A stretch of DNA of 64,000 bases from Leptospira koniambonensis (lineage in GTDB: Bacteria > Spirochaetota > Leptospiria > Leptospirales > Leptospiraceae): positions 930,001 through 994,000 of the forward strand of contig NZ_RQFY01000004.1 in NCBI RefSeq assembly GCF_004769555.1, read 5' to 3'. A model generated the notes under the pieces. That model did no database searches and was not told the DNA's origin. It was given only the letters and a program-made list of their open reading frames with translations. The position numbers and the translations under genes were made by a program. Position 1 is the stretch's first letter, and the number at the start of each line of letters is the position of its first letter. Positions 52,605 to 60,513 of this stretch are shown here, one piece after another.

Positions 52605-53117
52605 TTATCTCCTATTTTCCAGAACGGAAATCATTTTGGACCAGTTTTCTTTGGTGTATCCGAATTCTTTGAATATTACGTTTTTCTTTTGGACCACGAT
52701 GGTTGTAGGAGTTCCTGGGAATTCTAAAATTCTCATGCTAGTTTGCAAGCTATCAAAGTATAAGGAAGCTTGTTTTTTAATTCCTAACTCATTCGCTAAT
52801 TTAGACACAGAACTAGGATCATCTCCTACAAAAACGATCCAAAGATGTAGTTTTGTTTTTGGATGAGAACCGTTCCATTTTTTAGAATATTCTAATAGAT
52901 TCGGGACTTCTTCTTTGCAAGGAGGGCAATCAGAACTTGTGAAATTCAGAATGACCAAATCTTCGTCAGGGACTTTACCAAGTTCTTGGTATAATGTTTT
53001 TCTTTCTAGATCCAAGGAATAAAGTGGAATGTTTTGGATCTCGTTTTGATCTTTTGGACCTGCGGAAAGGTTTCCGAAAGTAAACAGTGAGATTAGAAAC
53101 CAAAGGATCGTTTTCAT
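52605..53117 (-). CDS. TlpA-like thioredoxin-fold protein, secreted
   Basis: 170 residues; signal peptide MKTILWFLISLFTFGNLSA. LVILNFTSSDCPPCKEEVPNLLEY carries the CPPC redox centre, and FPGTPTTIVV the cis-Pro loop. It should act in periplasmic disulfide reduction or cytochrome c maturation. Its final codons contain the ribosome binding site of the ankyrin gene, so both proteins should be made together in the periplasm. Confidence 0.88.
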   Translation of the reverse strand: MKTILWFLISLFTFGNLSAGPKDQNEIQNIPLYSLDLERKTLYQELGKVPDEDLVILNFTSSDCPPCKEEVPNLLEYSKKWNGSHPKTKLHLWIVFVGDDPSSVSKLANELGIKKQASLYFDSLQTSMRILEFPGTPTTIVVQKKNVIFKEFGYTKENWSKMISVLENRR

Positions 53118-53233
53118 ACAAAAGTGAAAGGGGCTTCCCTTTTAAAAATTGGACCCAAGTTGGGCACAATTTACTCCCAGGGTTTTTAGATTTAGAATGA
53201 AGTTCTAAAAATTAGGAATGGATTTGGGATCAG

Positions 53234-53668
53234 TTAATCTTCTTCGCTTGTGAATGTGAAAACGAAAGAAGCTAATATACTTAGAACGGATTGGTAGAAT
53301 ACCCAAAGCCAGATCAGTTTTACCGGAAAGGCACCAGTAAATTGAGAGATTGCTAAAGCAGGAGCTACAAAAGCAGCGATTGAAAAACAAATCCCAGTTA
53401 GTAATCCGCCTAAAAGACCATAAGGTAACGCAGGTCTAACAAGAGATGCTAATATTCCAATGAAGAATACTTCTAAGATGTCAGCAACAATAGGTCCGAT
53501 CCAAAATACTTGTGACATTGGAACGAAGAAGTCCTTTAAGTTTGGATCAAAATAGAATGTAGAGAATAATAAAGTTCGAAGGGAAACAGAGGCTACTTCC
53601 CAAATTCCAAGAGCTACGAAAAACCTAAGTAAGAATTGATTCCAATCTTTCGCTGTGCGTAAACCCAT
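53234..53668 (-). CDS. Polytopic membrane protein, unknown function
   Basis: 144 residues from ATG 53668 with about four transmembrane helices (WEVASVSLRTLLFSTF, IGPIVADILEVFFIGILA, YGLLGGLLTGICFSIAAFVAPAL, LIWLWVFYQSVLSILASFVF). In-frame ATG 53704 would extend it through the terminator hairpin of the thiolase operon and is rejected. No family recognised. Confidence 0.6.
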   Translation of the reverse strand: MGLRTAKDWNQFLLRFFVALGIWEVASVSLRTLLFSTFYFDPNLKDFFVPMSQVFWIGPIVADILEVFFIGILASLVRPALPYGLLGGLLTGICFSIAAFVAPALAISQFTGAFPVKLIWLWVFYQSVLSILASFVFTFTSEED

Positions 53669-53675
53669 ATAAACG

Positions 53676-53700
53676 AAAAGCCCGGGGATACCGGGCTTTT
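53676..53700 (-). terminator. Strong terminator after the thiolase gene
   Basis: AAAAGCCCGG and CCGGGCTTTT pair perfectly (10 bp) around GGATA. On the minus strand the stem ends in TTTT; being symmetrical it can also stop plus-strand transcription. It lies 24 bases beyond the thiolase stop codon. Confidence 0.88.
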
Positions 53701-53723
53701 CCATTCTTTTTTGTAGAAAGAAT

Positions 53724-54989
53724 TTATTTTCCGACTACGAACACGTAATTGGTGGTTGCTGATCCTCCGATATTGAGCATCAGTCCATTTTTAGCGCCTT
53801 CTACTTGGTAATCACCTGCAGTTCCAGTAACTTGTTTGTAGATGTCTAACATCATTCTAACACCGGAAGCTCCAACAGGGTGTCCCGCTCCGATAAGTCC
53901 ACCGGAAGGGTTGATTGGTTTTTTACCGTGGAAGTCGATCACTCCGTCTTCGATTGCTTCGTGTTCTTTACCAGGTTGAGTGATCCCGAAAGCAGAGATC
54001 GCTGCATACTCAGAAGAAGTGAAACAGTCGTGAGTTTCGAAAACATCGATGTCCTTCGTATTCAAACCAGAACGATCGAATGCATCCTTAACGGTTTGAC
54101 GAGTCCAAGGAAGAACCCATTTGTCACCTTTAGATTCAGCAACTTTTGCTTCGAAGGTGATTGGAGCAACTCTGTGTCCCCATCCTTTGATCTTAGGATA
54201 AGCAGAAAGTTTAGTTCCTTTTTTCTTAGCGAATTCTTCTGCGTAATTTTTGTTAGCAAGAACTACTAACGCAGCGCCATCAGTTACCTGAGAACAGTCG
54301 GTGATTGCAAGGCGTCCACCCACTGCCATATTGAACTCACCACCCCTTGAATTTGCGTGTTCATTGTTCATGAACCAAGAGCGAGTTTGAGCTTTAGGGT
54401 TACGTTTTGCGTTTGCGTAATTAATTCTAGAAATTTCCGCAAGAGCTCCCATATAACGTTTTTCATCTAACTTATAACGCTCTAATAGAACGTCTGCGAG
54501 TTTTCCGAAAAGTTTAGGGAATGGGAATTGAACTCCCTTAGCTTCTTTTTCGTAATATGCTGCTGTTCCTAAGAAGTCTCCTCCAACGGAAGAAGAAACT
54601 GTTTTCATGATCTCCATACCAACAACGATCGCTACATCATAATCTTTAGAGCGAAGTTTGGTTTGAGCAGCATCAATCGCAACAGAGCCGGAAGCACAAG
54701 CTGCCTCATAACGAGCTCCTGGAACTCCGAAGAAACAAGGGTCAACTTCAGTTAAGAAAGCGCCCAAATGTCCTTGGACTGCATATTGTTCCCCGTCAAA
54801 GTTTCCTACGAAAACTCCGATACGATTTTGTTTGTTTAACTTTTTGATTTCGTCAGGAGTAAGACCAACTTTTTCTAGTCCGTCTTGAACGGCTTCCCTG
54901 AACAAGGACATGAAGGTTTTTCCTTCTTTAGTCCAGTTACGTTGGAAGTCTGTTTGCTCTCCGCCGAGTACGTAAACTGCATCTTTCAT
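53724..54989 (-). CDS. Thiolase-family acyltransferase (acetyl-CoA acetyltransferase type)
   Basis: 421 residues. [16 protein letters not shown] holds the nucleophile Cys, [11 protein letters not shown] the NEAF-like block in the SCP2-thiolase form, and [20 protein letters not shown] the catalytic His. It likely cleaves 3-ketoacyl-CoA (or condenses acyl-CoAs). It follows the 3-hydroxyacyl-CoA dehydrogenase gene by 18 bases, making a beta-oxidation-type pair. Confidence 0.9.
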   Translation of the reverse strand: MKDAVYVLGGEQTDFQRNWTKEGKTFMSLFREAVQDGLEKVGLTPDEIKKLNKQNRIGVFVGNFDGEQYAVQGHLGAFLTEVDPCFFGVPGARYEAACASGSVAIDAAQTKLRSKDYDVAIVVGMEIMKTVSSSVGGDFLGTAAYYEKEAKGVQFPFPKLFGKLADVLLERYKLDEKRYMGALAEISRINYANAKRNPKAQTRSWFMNNEHANSRGGEFNMAVGGRLAITDCSQVTDGAALVVLANKNYAEEFAKKKGTKLSAYPKIKGWGHRVAPITFEAKVAESKGDKWVLPWTRQTVKDAFDRSGLNTKDIDVFETHDCFTSSEYAAISAFGITQPGKEHEAIEDGVIDFHGKKPINPSGGLIGAGHPVGASGVRMMLDIYKQVTGTAGDYQVEGAKNGLMLNIGGSATTNYVFVVGK

Positions 54990-55007
54990 GTAATCTTTCC
55001 TCCCTTA

Positions 55008-56318
55008 TTATCCTTTAAAAAGAGAACGAGCGTCTAAAATATCTTTCAATTGATAGAAAGGTTTTCCCGCTTTCGCTTTTGCCAATACTTCCGGAACAGG
55101 AAGTTTTGCTTTAGTGATTAGACTGATTGCTTCCTTAGGTCCGCCTAAGAAGTCTACAAATGCAGATGCAGGAGCCCAGTTAAATCCGGTTCCCATTGCA
55201 AGATCACTCATTTCTTTAGTATCTACAACTTCTCCCACGATGGAAAGAGAGTAGCTTACGTAACGAGCGATAAAGTAACGAGCGATATCTGCTTCCAGAC
55301 CTTTCGCTTCTTTTACTATATTCATTGCGCCGATATAATCAGCCTCGCCGATCCTGCGGTTTGCTTCTTTGATAAAAGGAATATCAAATTTAGGGACCGG
55401 AACATACAGGTCACCTTTGATATCATAATACAATTTTTCCTTTTTACCATCAGGAGTTTTGGTCATTTTATAAAGACCTTGTCCGGACTTTCTTCCTAAG
55501 TCACCTTTATCGATTAACTTTTGGAAATAACCAGGAAGTTTGAATGTAGAATGTGCAGCATCTTTAGTCATCTCATAGAGGTTGTCTACGATTGCTTTGT
55601 GAACATCTAAACCAACGAAGTCAGCAGTGTCTAGAGGAGCCATTGCTCTTCCAGTGTATCCACTCATGATTGCGTCGATAAGTGCGATACCACCTTTGTC
55701 GGAATATTCTTCTGCTTTGAGAGCAGCTTCATTGATCAACTGGAATCCGATCCTGTTACCTGCGAATGCTGGAGTATCATTCGTATAAACTACAGCGCGT
55801 CCCAGAGTTTTATCCAGATACTCACCTAGTTTTTTGGTAACTTTCTTATCGTTTCCTGCGTGAGTTACTAATTCACAAAGGATCATTTTATACGGAGGGT
55901 TGAAGAAGTGAGTTCCGTAATAATGTTTTTTACCGTCTTCGTCAAAAGCATCTGCTAGACGAGCGATAGAAAGACCAGAAGAAACAGTAGATACGATAGT
56001 GCCCGGTCTACGAGCTTTCGCGATCCTTTTGTTAATCGGTTCTTTTACTTCATAACTTTCTGCAACAAGCTCGAAAACCCAATCGGATTCGGAGACTGCT
56101 TTTTCCAGGTCTTGGTCATAAGAACCAGGAATTAATCTAGGACGAATAGTGTCCGTTTTGATGGAAGAAATTGCTTTTTCGATCCCTTCTTTAGCCTTGT
56201 TTACGTCACGAGCCAACATATGGACTTTCGCTTTGCCGAAGGCTGCTACGATAGCTGCGGATCCGGCGCCCATTGTCCCATTTGCGCCAAGAACGGTTAC
56301 GGTTTTGATTTCCCTCAT
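55008..56318 (-). CDS. 3-hydroxyacyl-CoA dehydrogenase
   Basis: 436 residues. [21 protein letters not shown] is the NAD-binding Rossmann start (GxxGxMGxG), [19 protein letters not shown] and [19 protein letters not shown] the catalytic and hinge blocks, and [19 protein letters not shown] the C-terminal dimerisation domain. There is no enoyl-CoA hydratase domain. It oxidises 3-hydroxyacyl-CoA to 3-ketoacyl-CoA, feeding the thiolase encoded next. A GAACGGTCGTT motif about 125 bases upstream may be its operator. Confidence 0.92.
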   Translation of the reverse strand: MREIKTVTVLGANGTMGAGSAAIVAAFGKAKVHMLARDVNKAKEGIEKAISSIKTDTIRPRLIPGSYDQDLEKAVSESDWVFELVAESYEVKEPINKRIAKARRPGTIVSTVSSGLSIARLADAFDEDGKKHYYGTHFFNPPYKMILCELVTHAGNDKKVTKKLGEYLDKTLGRAVVYTNDTPAFAGNRIGFQLINEAALKAEEYSDKGGIALIDAIMSGYTGRAMAPLDTADFVGLDVHKAIVDNLYEMTKDAAHSTFKLPGYFQKLIDKGDLGRKSGQGLYKMTKTPDGKKEKLYYDIKGDLYVPVPKFDIPFIKEANRRIGEADYIGAMNIVKEAKGLEADIARYFIARYVSYSLSIVGEVVDTKEMSDLAMGTGFNWAPASAFVDFLGGPKEAISLITKAKLPVPEVLAKAKAGKPFYQLKDILDARSLFKG

Positions 56319-56719
56319 GGAATTATACCAACATCTCGGTTTTTATAGAGTTAAGTCCTTGTTTAAAACAGGCTTTTAAGAGGGAAAGGCTTTTTTCTCC
56401 TCCGAAGCCCCTGCTTTAGCCGTTATCTATCAGACTTTGTAGAACGGTCGTTACGTTCGAAATAAACGCTGTTCTCCCAAAAAAATCAATTTTCTCTCCA
56501 ATTATAGGAAGTTTCAGGGTTTGAAGAAGGAGCCATGTCCTCTTTAGAACCTAGAACTCACTCAATTAGGTGACTGGTTTCTTGAGTAATTATCATCTTC
56601 TTTGTTACATTCATATCAGGTTTACCGCTTGCCTCTTGTTAGATTAGAATAAAATGATTCCGATAATTTAAATTGATAAGCGAAACATATATCAGGAATC
56701 ATTCGGGGGAACCTTTTCT
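56319..56719. other. Gene-free stretch between the beta-oxidation and Amt-cyclase genes
   Basis: 401 bases with divergent control signals: the GAACGGTCGTT motif at 56442-56452, a weak GG-N10-GC arrangement ending in TTGC (56619-56632) in the direction of the Amt-cyclase gene, and GGGGGAA before its ATG. I see no ORF or structured RNA. Confidence 0.55.
56442..56458. promoter_or_regulatory. Operator-like motif upstream of the dehydrogenase/thiolase operon
   Basis: GAACGGTCGTT (56442-56452), followed by another CGTTC (56454-56458), repeats the motif found over the acyltransferase promoter at 36682-36693. TACAAA at 56440-56435 on the minus strand is a possible -10, which would place the motif between -10 and -35. 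Confidence 0.4.
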
Positions 56720-58819
56720 ATGATCTTAGAAAAGAGCTTATTAGATATACTTTGGGTCTTGGTATGTTCGGGACTAGTGCTAATCATGCAAGGTGGTTTC
56801 CTTGTATTAGAGTCCGGACTTACTAGAGCCAAAAACTCCATTAACGTTGCGATCAAGAATGTGGCGGACTTCGGAGTTGCTACTCTTCTTTTTTACACAT
56901 TCGGATTCGGACTCATGTTCGGAGTGACTTGGAATGGTCTTATAGGAACTTCTTTATTTGCTCCTGTGTTTCCAGAAGGTAAGGCTTGGCCTCCCACCTT
57001 CTTCTTATTCCAATTAGTTTTTTGCGGAACTTCTGCAACGATTGTTTCAGGAGCAGTTGCAGAAAGATTAAAATTCCATTCTTATTTATTTGCTACGGCT
57101 CTTATCTCAGGAGTGATCTATCCAATCGCAGGTCATTGGTGTTGGGGAGGAAGTTTAACAGAAGAGAATCATGGCTGGTTAGCCGCGAGAGGATTTCATG
57201 ATTTCGCTGGTTCCACTTTGGTTCATAGTGTTGGTGGTTGGGTATCACTTTCACTTCTTCTTGTCGTGGGAGCAAGGATAGGAAGATTTCCAGAGAATGA
57301 ACCACCTAAAACTGTAACCGGAAGTAATTTGCCAATGGCGATGTTAGGTGGAATTCTTCTTTGGTTCGGATGGATGGGATTCAATGGGGGAAGTACTCTG
57401 GGTTTTAACGAAAAAGTTCCAGGTATTATTCTAAACACGATCATCTCTTCTGGATTTTCTCTCATGGTTGCGATGTTGGCAGCTTGGTTGATCAAAGGTT
57501 TTCCAGAAGCAACTGCACCTTTGAATGGATCCTTGGCTGGACTAGTTGCAATCACTGCAGGAGCAGATTGTTTTACTCCGGTTCAATCAGCGATCATCGG
57601 AAGTATCGCTGGCTCATTTGTTCTTCCTACAGAAAAACTTTTAGAAAAACTCAAGATAGATGATGCAGTGGGGGCAATCCCGGTCCATTTAATCGGAGGA
57701 ATTTGGGGAACCATTGCCGTAGGAATTTTTGGTAATCTGGATCTGATCGGGCATAATGTTACCAGGACTTCTCTTCTTCTTACCCAAGTTCTTGGGATCG
57801 TTGCCGTGGGAGGATTTGCATTCGGACTTTCTTTACTGATCTTCTACCTGATTAATAAATTTTTCCCTCTTCGGGTGGATGGGGACGAAGAGAGAATGGG
57901 CCTGAATATTTCAGAACATAAGGCAACTACTGAGCTCATTGATCTATTCTTAGCGATGGATTATCAAAGAAAGACTGGGGATCTGGCAGTAGATGTTCCT
58001 GTAGAACCATTCACTGAAGTGGGTCAAATTGCAGAACGTTACAATTTGGTTCTCGGAACAGTACGTTCTACGCTTGCAGATAATGAAAAAGCAAGAATAG
58101 AGATCGAAGAAGCTTATGAGAAGGTGCGTATCGAGCAGGATAAGGCGGAAAAATTGCTACTGAACATTCTTCCTGACTCTATTGCACAGGAATTGAAGTC
58201 AAACGCAGGACTCATCGCAGATAGTTATCCGAATGTTTCTATACTTTTTGCAGATATTGTTGGTTTCACTAAAATTTCTGCAGTGATGAAGCCTGAGTCC
58301 GTAGTACGCATCTTAAACGAAGTATTTTCTCATTTCGATATTCTGGCAGAAAAGTACGGTTTGGAGAAGATCAAGACCATCGGAGATGCGTATATGGCTG
58401 TAGGAGGCCTTCCTTTACCGAATGAAGCACATCCTTTGCTTGTAGCTCACATGGCTTGGGACATGAAGGAACTTCTTTCTAAATTCAAACTCAAGAAAAT
58501 GGGTACTAAACTGCGTATGAGGATAGGAATTAATACTGGTCCAGTAGTCGCAGGAGTCATCGGAACTAAAAAATTCATCTACGATATATGGGGAGATGCA
58601 GTAAATCTTGCTAGTCGTATGGAATCTCATGGTGTTCCGGGAGAAATTCAGGTCACAGAATCCACTGCTGAACTAATTAAAACCGATTTTGCGTTAACAG
58701 AAAGAGGAGAGATCAAGGTGAAAGGAAAAGGTTTAGTCAAAACCTTCTTAATTAGCCATCGACTACGTTCTCCTGAAGAGAGTTTTACCGATCTAGGATA
58801 CTCATTCAGCACAACTTAA
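56720..58819 (+). CDS. Ammonium transporter fused to adenylyl cyclase
   Basis: 699 residues from ATG 56720 (GGGGGAA upstream). Residues about 5-395 are a full Amt/Rh channel with 11 helices. DFAGSTLVHSVGGW and AIPVHLIGGIWGTI supply the twin pore histidines, so transport capacity is likely. A HAMP-like segment and S-helix linker follow (about 410-500: EPFTEVGQIAERYN, AEKLLLNILPDSIAQELK). Residues about 505-690 are a class III cyclase: FADIVGF and GDAYMAVGG carry the metal Asp pair, KIKTIGD the adenine-binding Lys, and IWGDAVNLASRME the Asp/Asn/Arg set, pointing to cAMP. Ammonium binding or flux probably controls cAMP synthesis. Confidence 0.93.
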   Translation: MILEKSLLDILWVLVCSGLVLIMQGGFLVLESGLTRAKNSINVAIKNVADFGVATLLFYTFGFGLMFGVTWNGLIGTSLFAPVFPEGKAWPPTFFLFQLVFCGTSATIVSGAVAERLKFHSYLFATALISGVIYPIAGHWCWGGSLTEENHGWLAARGFHDFAGSTLVHSVGGWVSLSLLLVVGARIGRFPENEPPKTVTGSNLPMAMLGGILLWFGWMGFNGGSTLGFNEKVPGIILNTIISSGFSLMVAMLAAWLIKGFPEATAPLNGSLAGLVAITAGADCFTPVQSAIIGSIAGSFVLPTEKLLEKLKIDDAVGAIPVHLIGGIWGTIAVGIFGNLDLIGHNVTRTSLLLTQVLGIVAVGGFAFGLSLLIFYLINKFFPLRVDGDEERMGLNISEHKATTELIDLFLAMDYQRKTGDLAVDVPVEPFTEVGQIAERYNLVLGTVRSTLADNEKARIEIEEAYEKVRIEQDKAEKLLLNILPDSIAQELKSNAGLIADSYPNVSILFADIVGFTKISAVMKPESVVRILNEVFSHFDILAEKYGLEKIKTIGDAYMAVGGLPLPNEAHPLLVAHMAWDMKELLSKFKLKKMGTKLRMRIGINTGPVVAGVIGTKKFIYDIWGDAVNLASRMESHGVPGEIQVTESTAELIKTDFALTERGEIKVKGKGLVKTFLISHRLRSPEESFTDLGYSFSTT

Positions 58820-58968
58820 GATAGAAATGAATCATTATGAAATGTTTTACATTGCTTTAATGAAATAAAATGAAAAAAGGTTTTACTCTTTTTGCTCTAA
58901 GTCTTACGAGTGGAAATTTACTCTAGGAATAACGGAAAGATTCCCCAGATACAAGGAGTATCTATACC

Positions 58969-59235
58969 ATGGTAGCTAAGAAGAAAGCAAAGAAAAAAGT
59001 CGCACCTAAGAAGAAAGCGGCAAAGAAGAAAGTAGCGAAAAAAAAGGTCGTTAAGGCCACTAAGAAGAAAGCAGTTAAGAAGAAGTCTGCGCCTAAAAAG
59101 AAAGTAGTTAAGAAAAAGACTGCTCCAAAGAAACCGGCGCCTCGTCCTGCTGCTCCAGTTGCGACCCCAGAACCTACGCCTGCACCAAGCCTGTTCCCAA
59201 CTGGCGGTTCCAGCGAAGGAGAGAGCAATATCTAA
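58969..59235 (+). CDS. Histone H1-like Ala/Lys/Pro-rich DNA-binding protein
   Basis: 88 residues from ATG 58969 with AAGGAG ten bases upstream. About 45 residues of KKK/AKK repeats (KKKAKKKVAPKKKAAKKKVA) are followed by a Pro/Ala tail (PAPRPAAPVATPEPTPAPS). This is the composition of bacterial histone H1-like (Hc1/AlgP-type) proteins that bind DNA without sequence preference. It probably compacts the nucleoid. Low complexity makes length variation likely between strains. Confidence 0.82.
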   Translation: MVAKKKAKKKVAPKKKAAKKKVAKKKVVKATKKKAVKKKSAPKKKVVKKKTAPKKPAPRPAAPVATPEPTPAPSLFPTGGSSEGESNI

Positions 59236-60399
59236 TTGCTCTTTTTTCTAAAAAAACTGGTCCCGCTCCCTCTTGGGAGCGGGATATTACTCTACCTTCT
59301 ACTCTTCTCCACCTCCCTATACAGCCAAAACACTCCTCCAGTTTATGCAAAAGTACTCTGCATCAACTCTCCGGAAGGTTGTGAATGTAAGTTTCCTGAA
59401 AAGGAACATGGCATCCGTGTATTTCACGGGGAAGCAGTCATTTTAGAAGATCCATTCACCAAGTCAGAAACTTCTAAGATACGTCGCTCTAAAGAGTCCT
59501 GCATCTATCCAAGGAGCAATTTGAAACCTCTGGCATACCAACATGCGTTTCGACCCATGCAGACGTCTCTGGATCATTCTCCTAAGCCTCTAGAAAGATT
59601 TCTCTCCAATGATGACCTGGAACGTTTGTCGGAATTCCAACCAACGAGTCTAGGAGCCTATTATCCTACGTATTATCATTTAGCATTGGAGGAAGCATTT
59701 CCCGGAACAGAAGTGGCCGCTTATTCTCCTTCTGGAAAAGAAATTGGCCGAGCATCTGCTACATTCTTAGAACAAGTACGTTGGGAAGGTTCCGGGATCG
59801 CAAAAGATGGGAAGAAATACCATTTCGCCGGAGAAGGAAAATACGAACTCTATGATCTGGAATGGGGTTGGGGTGCTGGATATAATTACCAAGTATTTCC
59901 ATATCGCACCTTAGCTGTGAGTTTTAAGGATCTATGTGAAAAGATTGGGTCCAGAATTTCTTCCTGCAATAAATCCAAAGTGATCGGTACACTCGCTTTT
60001 ATTTCTAAGATCAAAGAGAAGAAGATCAAAATGCAGAATGGGAAGTACCATGACGGGTACTTCTGCCTAAACGATACTGGATCTCCTCTGTATATCCGAG
60101 ATGATAGAGTGGATATGTTCGTAGGAGTTCATGGAGGAGGGAGTCCTTACCAGCCTCAGGAACTTTCCAGAAATATCTTTTTAGATGCAGGGATTCATCC
60201 TCTATATCCTTCCGATTGGAAATTATATAGCTCCGAAAAGGAAAGATTCTGGTGCCCTAAGGAAAAACTTCCTAGAAATCCTTTCTCTCCTTCAGAATCA
60301 GAATGCAAATTGGATTATCATGCCCAGGCTCCAGAGAAGGGAATGGAAATGAAGATCTTCTTCCGCAAGGATGGAAGTTTGGTACGTTGCAGGACTTGA
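59236..60399 (+). CDS. Secreted protein with 3D-like (MltA C-terminal type) region, unknown role
   Basis: 387 residues from TTG 59236, directly after the stop of the histone-like gene. A signal peptide (PLPLGSGILLYLLLFSTSLYSQ) is followed by a Cys pair region (CINSPEGCECKF). Near residues 270-300 NDTGSPLYIRDDRVDMFVGVHGG resembles the 3D double-psi barrel of lytic transglycosylases, with the conserved Asp residues. A cell-wall-related enzyme is possible but unproven. A 9-bp GC hairpin lies inside its first codons. Confidence 0.6.
   Translation: MLFFLKKLVPLPLGSGILLYLLLFSTSLYSQNTPPVYAKVLCINSPEGCECKFPEKEHGIRVFHGEAVILEDPFTKSETSKIRRSKESCIYPRSNLKPLAYQHAFRPMQTSLDHSPKPLERFLSNDDLERLSEFQPTSLGAYYPTYYHLALEEAFPGTEVAAYSPSGKEIGRASATFLEQVRWEGSGIAKDGKKYHFAGEGKYELYDLEWGWGAGYNYQVFPYRTLAVSFKDLCEKIGSRISSCNKSKVIGTLAFISKIKEKKIKMQNGKYHDGYFCLNDTGSPLYIRDDRVDMFVGVHGGGSPYQPQELSRNIFLDAGIHPLYPSDWKLYSSEKERFWCPKEKLPRNPFSPSESECKLDYHAQAPEKGMEMKIFFRKDGSLVRCRT
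59262..59283 (+). other. GC-rich hairpin at the start of the secreted protein gene
   Basis: CCCGCTCCC-TCTT-GGGAGCGGG is a 9-bp perfect stem 26 bases after the TTG start and 27 bases after the histone-like stop codon. It lacks a T-run on the plus strand, so a terminator role for the histone-like gene is possible but weak. Confidence 0.55.
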
Positions 60400-60478
60400 T
60401 CCTAAATCTCTAATCAAACAAGCATATTCTATATTATAAAATTCGCCCGATTCGTTTAACAAATCGTTCTATCTTGAA

Positions 60479-60507
60479 TTGACAGTCGTTATATAGATAA
60501 TTATATA
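60479..60507 (+). promoter_or_regulatory. Sigma-70 promoter giving a leaderless or near-leaderless transcript
   Basis: TTGACA (60479-60484) and TATATA (60502-60507) are separated by 17 bases. The next start codon, ATG 60514, lies only seven bases after the -10. An overlapping alternative, TTGAAT (60474-60479) with GATAAT (60496-60501), gives a leader of only about six bases. Confidence 0.6.
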
Positions 60508-60513
60508 GCGAAT

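Noticed and set aside
53183..53211. AT-only hairpin TTTTTAGA/TCTAAAAA after the 53.2 kb membrane protein gene
   Set aside because: Stem is weak and has no GC core; not convincing as a terminator.
53669..53704. N-terminal extension of the membrane protein gene from ATG 53704
   Set aside because: These codons are the two arms of the thiolase terminator hairpin.
58870..58926. An 18-codon ORF (MKKGFTLFALSLTSGNLL) before the histone-like gene
   Set aside because: No ribosome binding site, no conserved feature, and too short to support.
58962..59228. Long antisense frame over the histone-like gene rich in Phe/Ala/Gly
   Set aside because: It is the mirror image of the low-complexity Lys/Ala codons and has no start signal.
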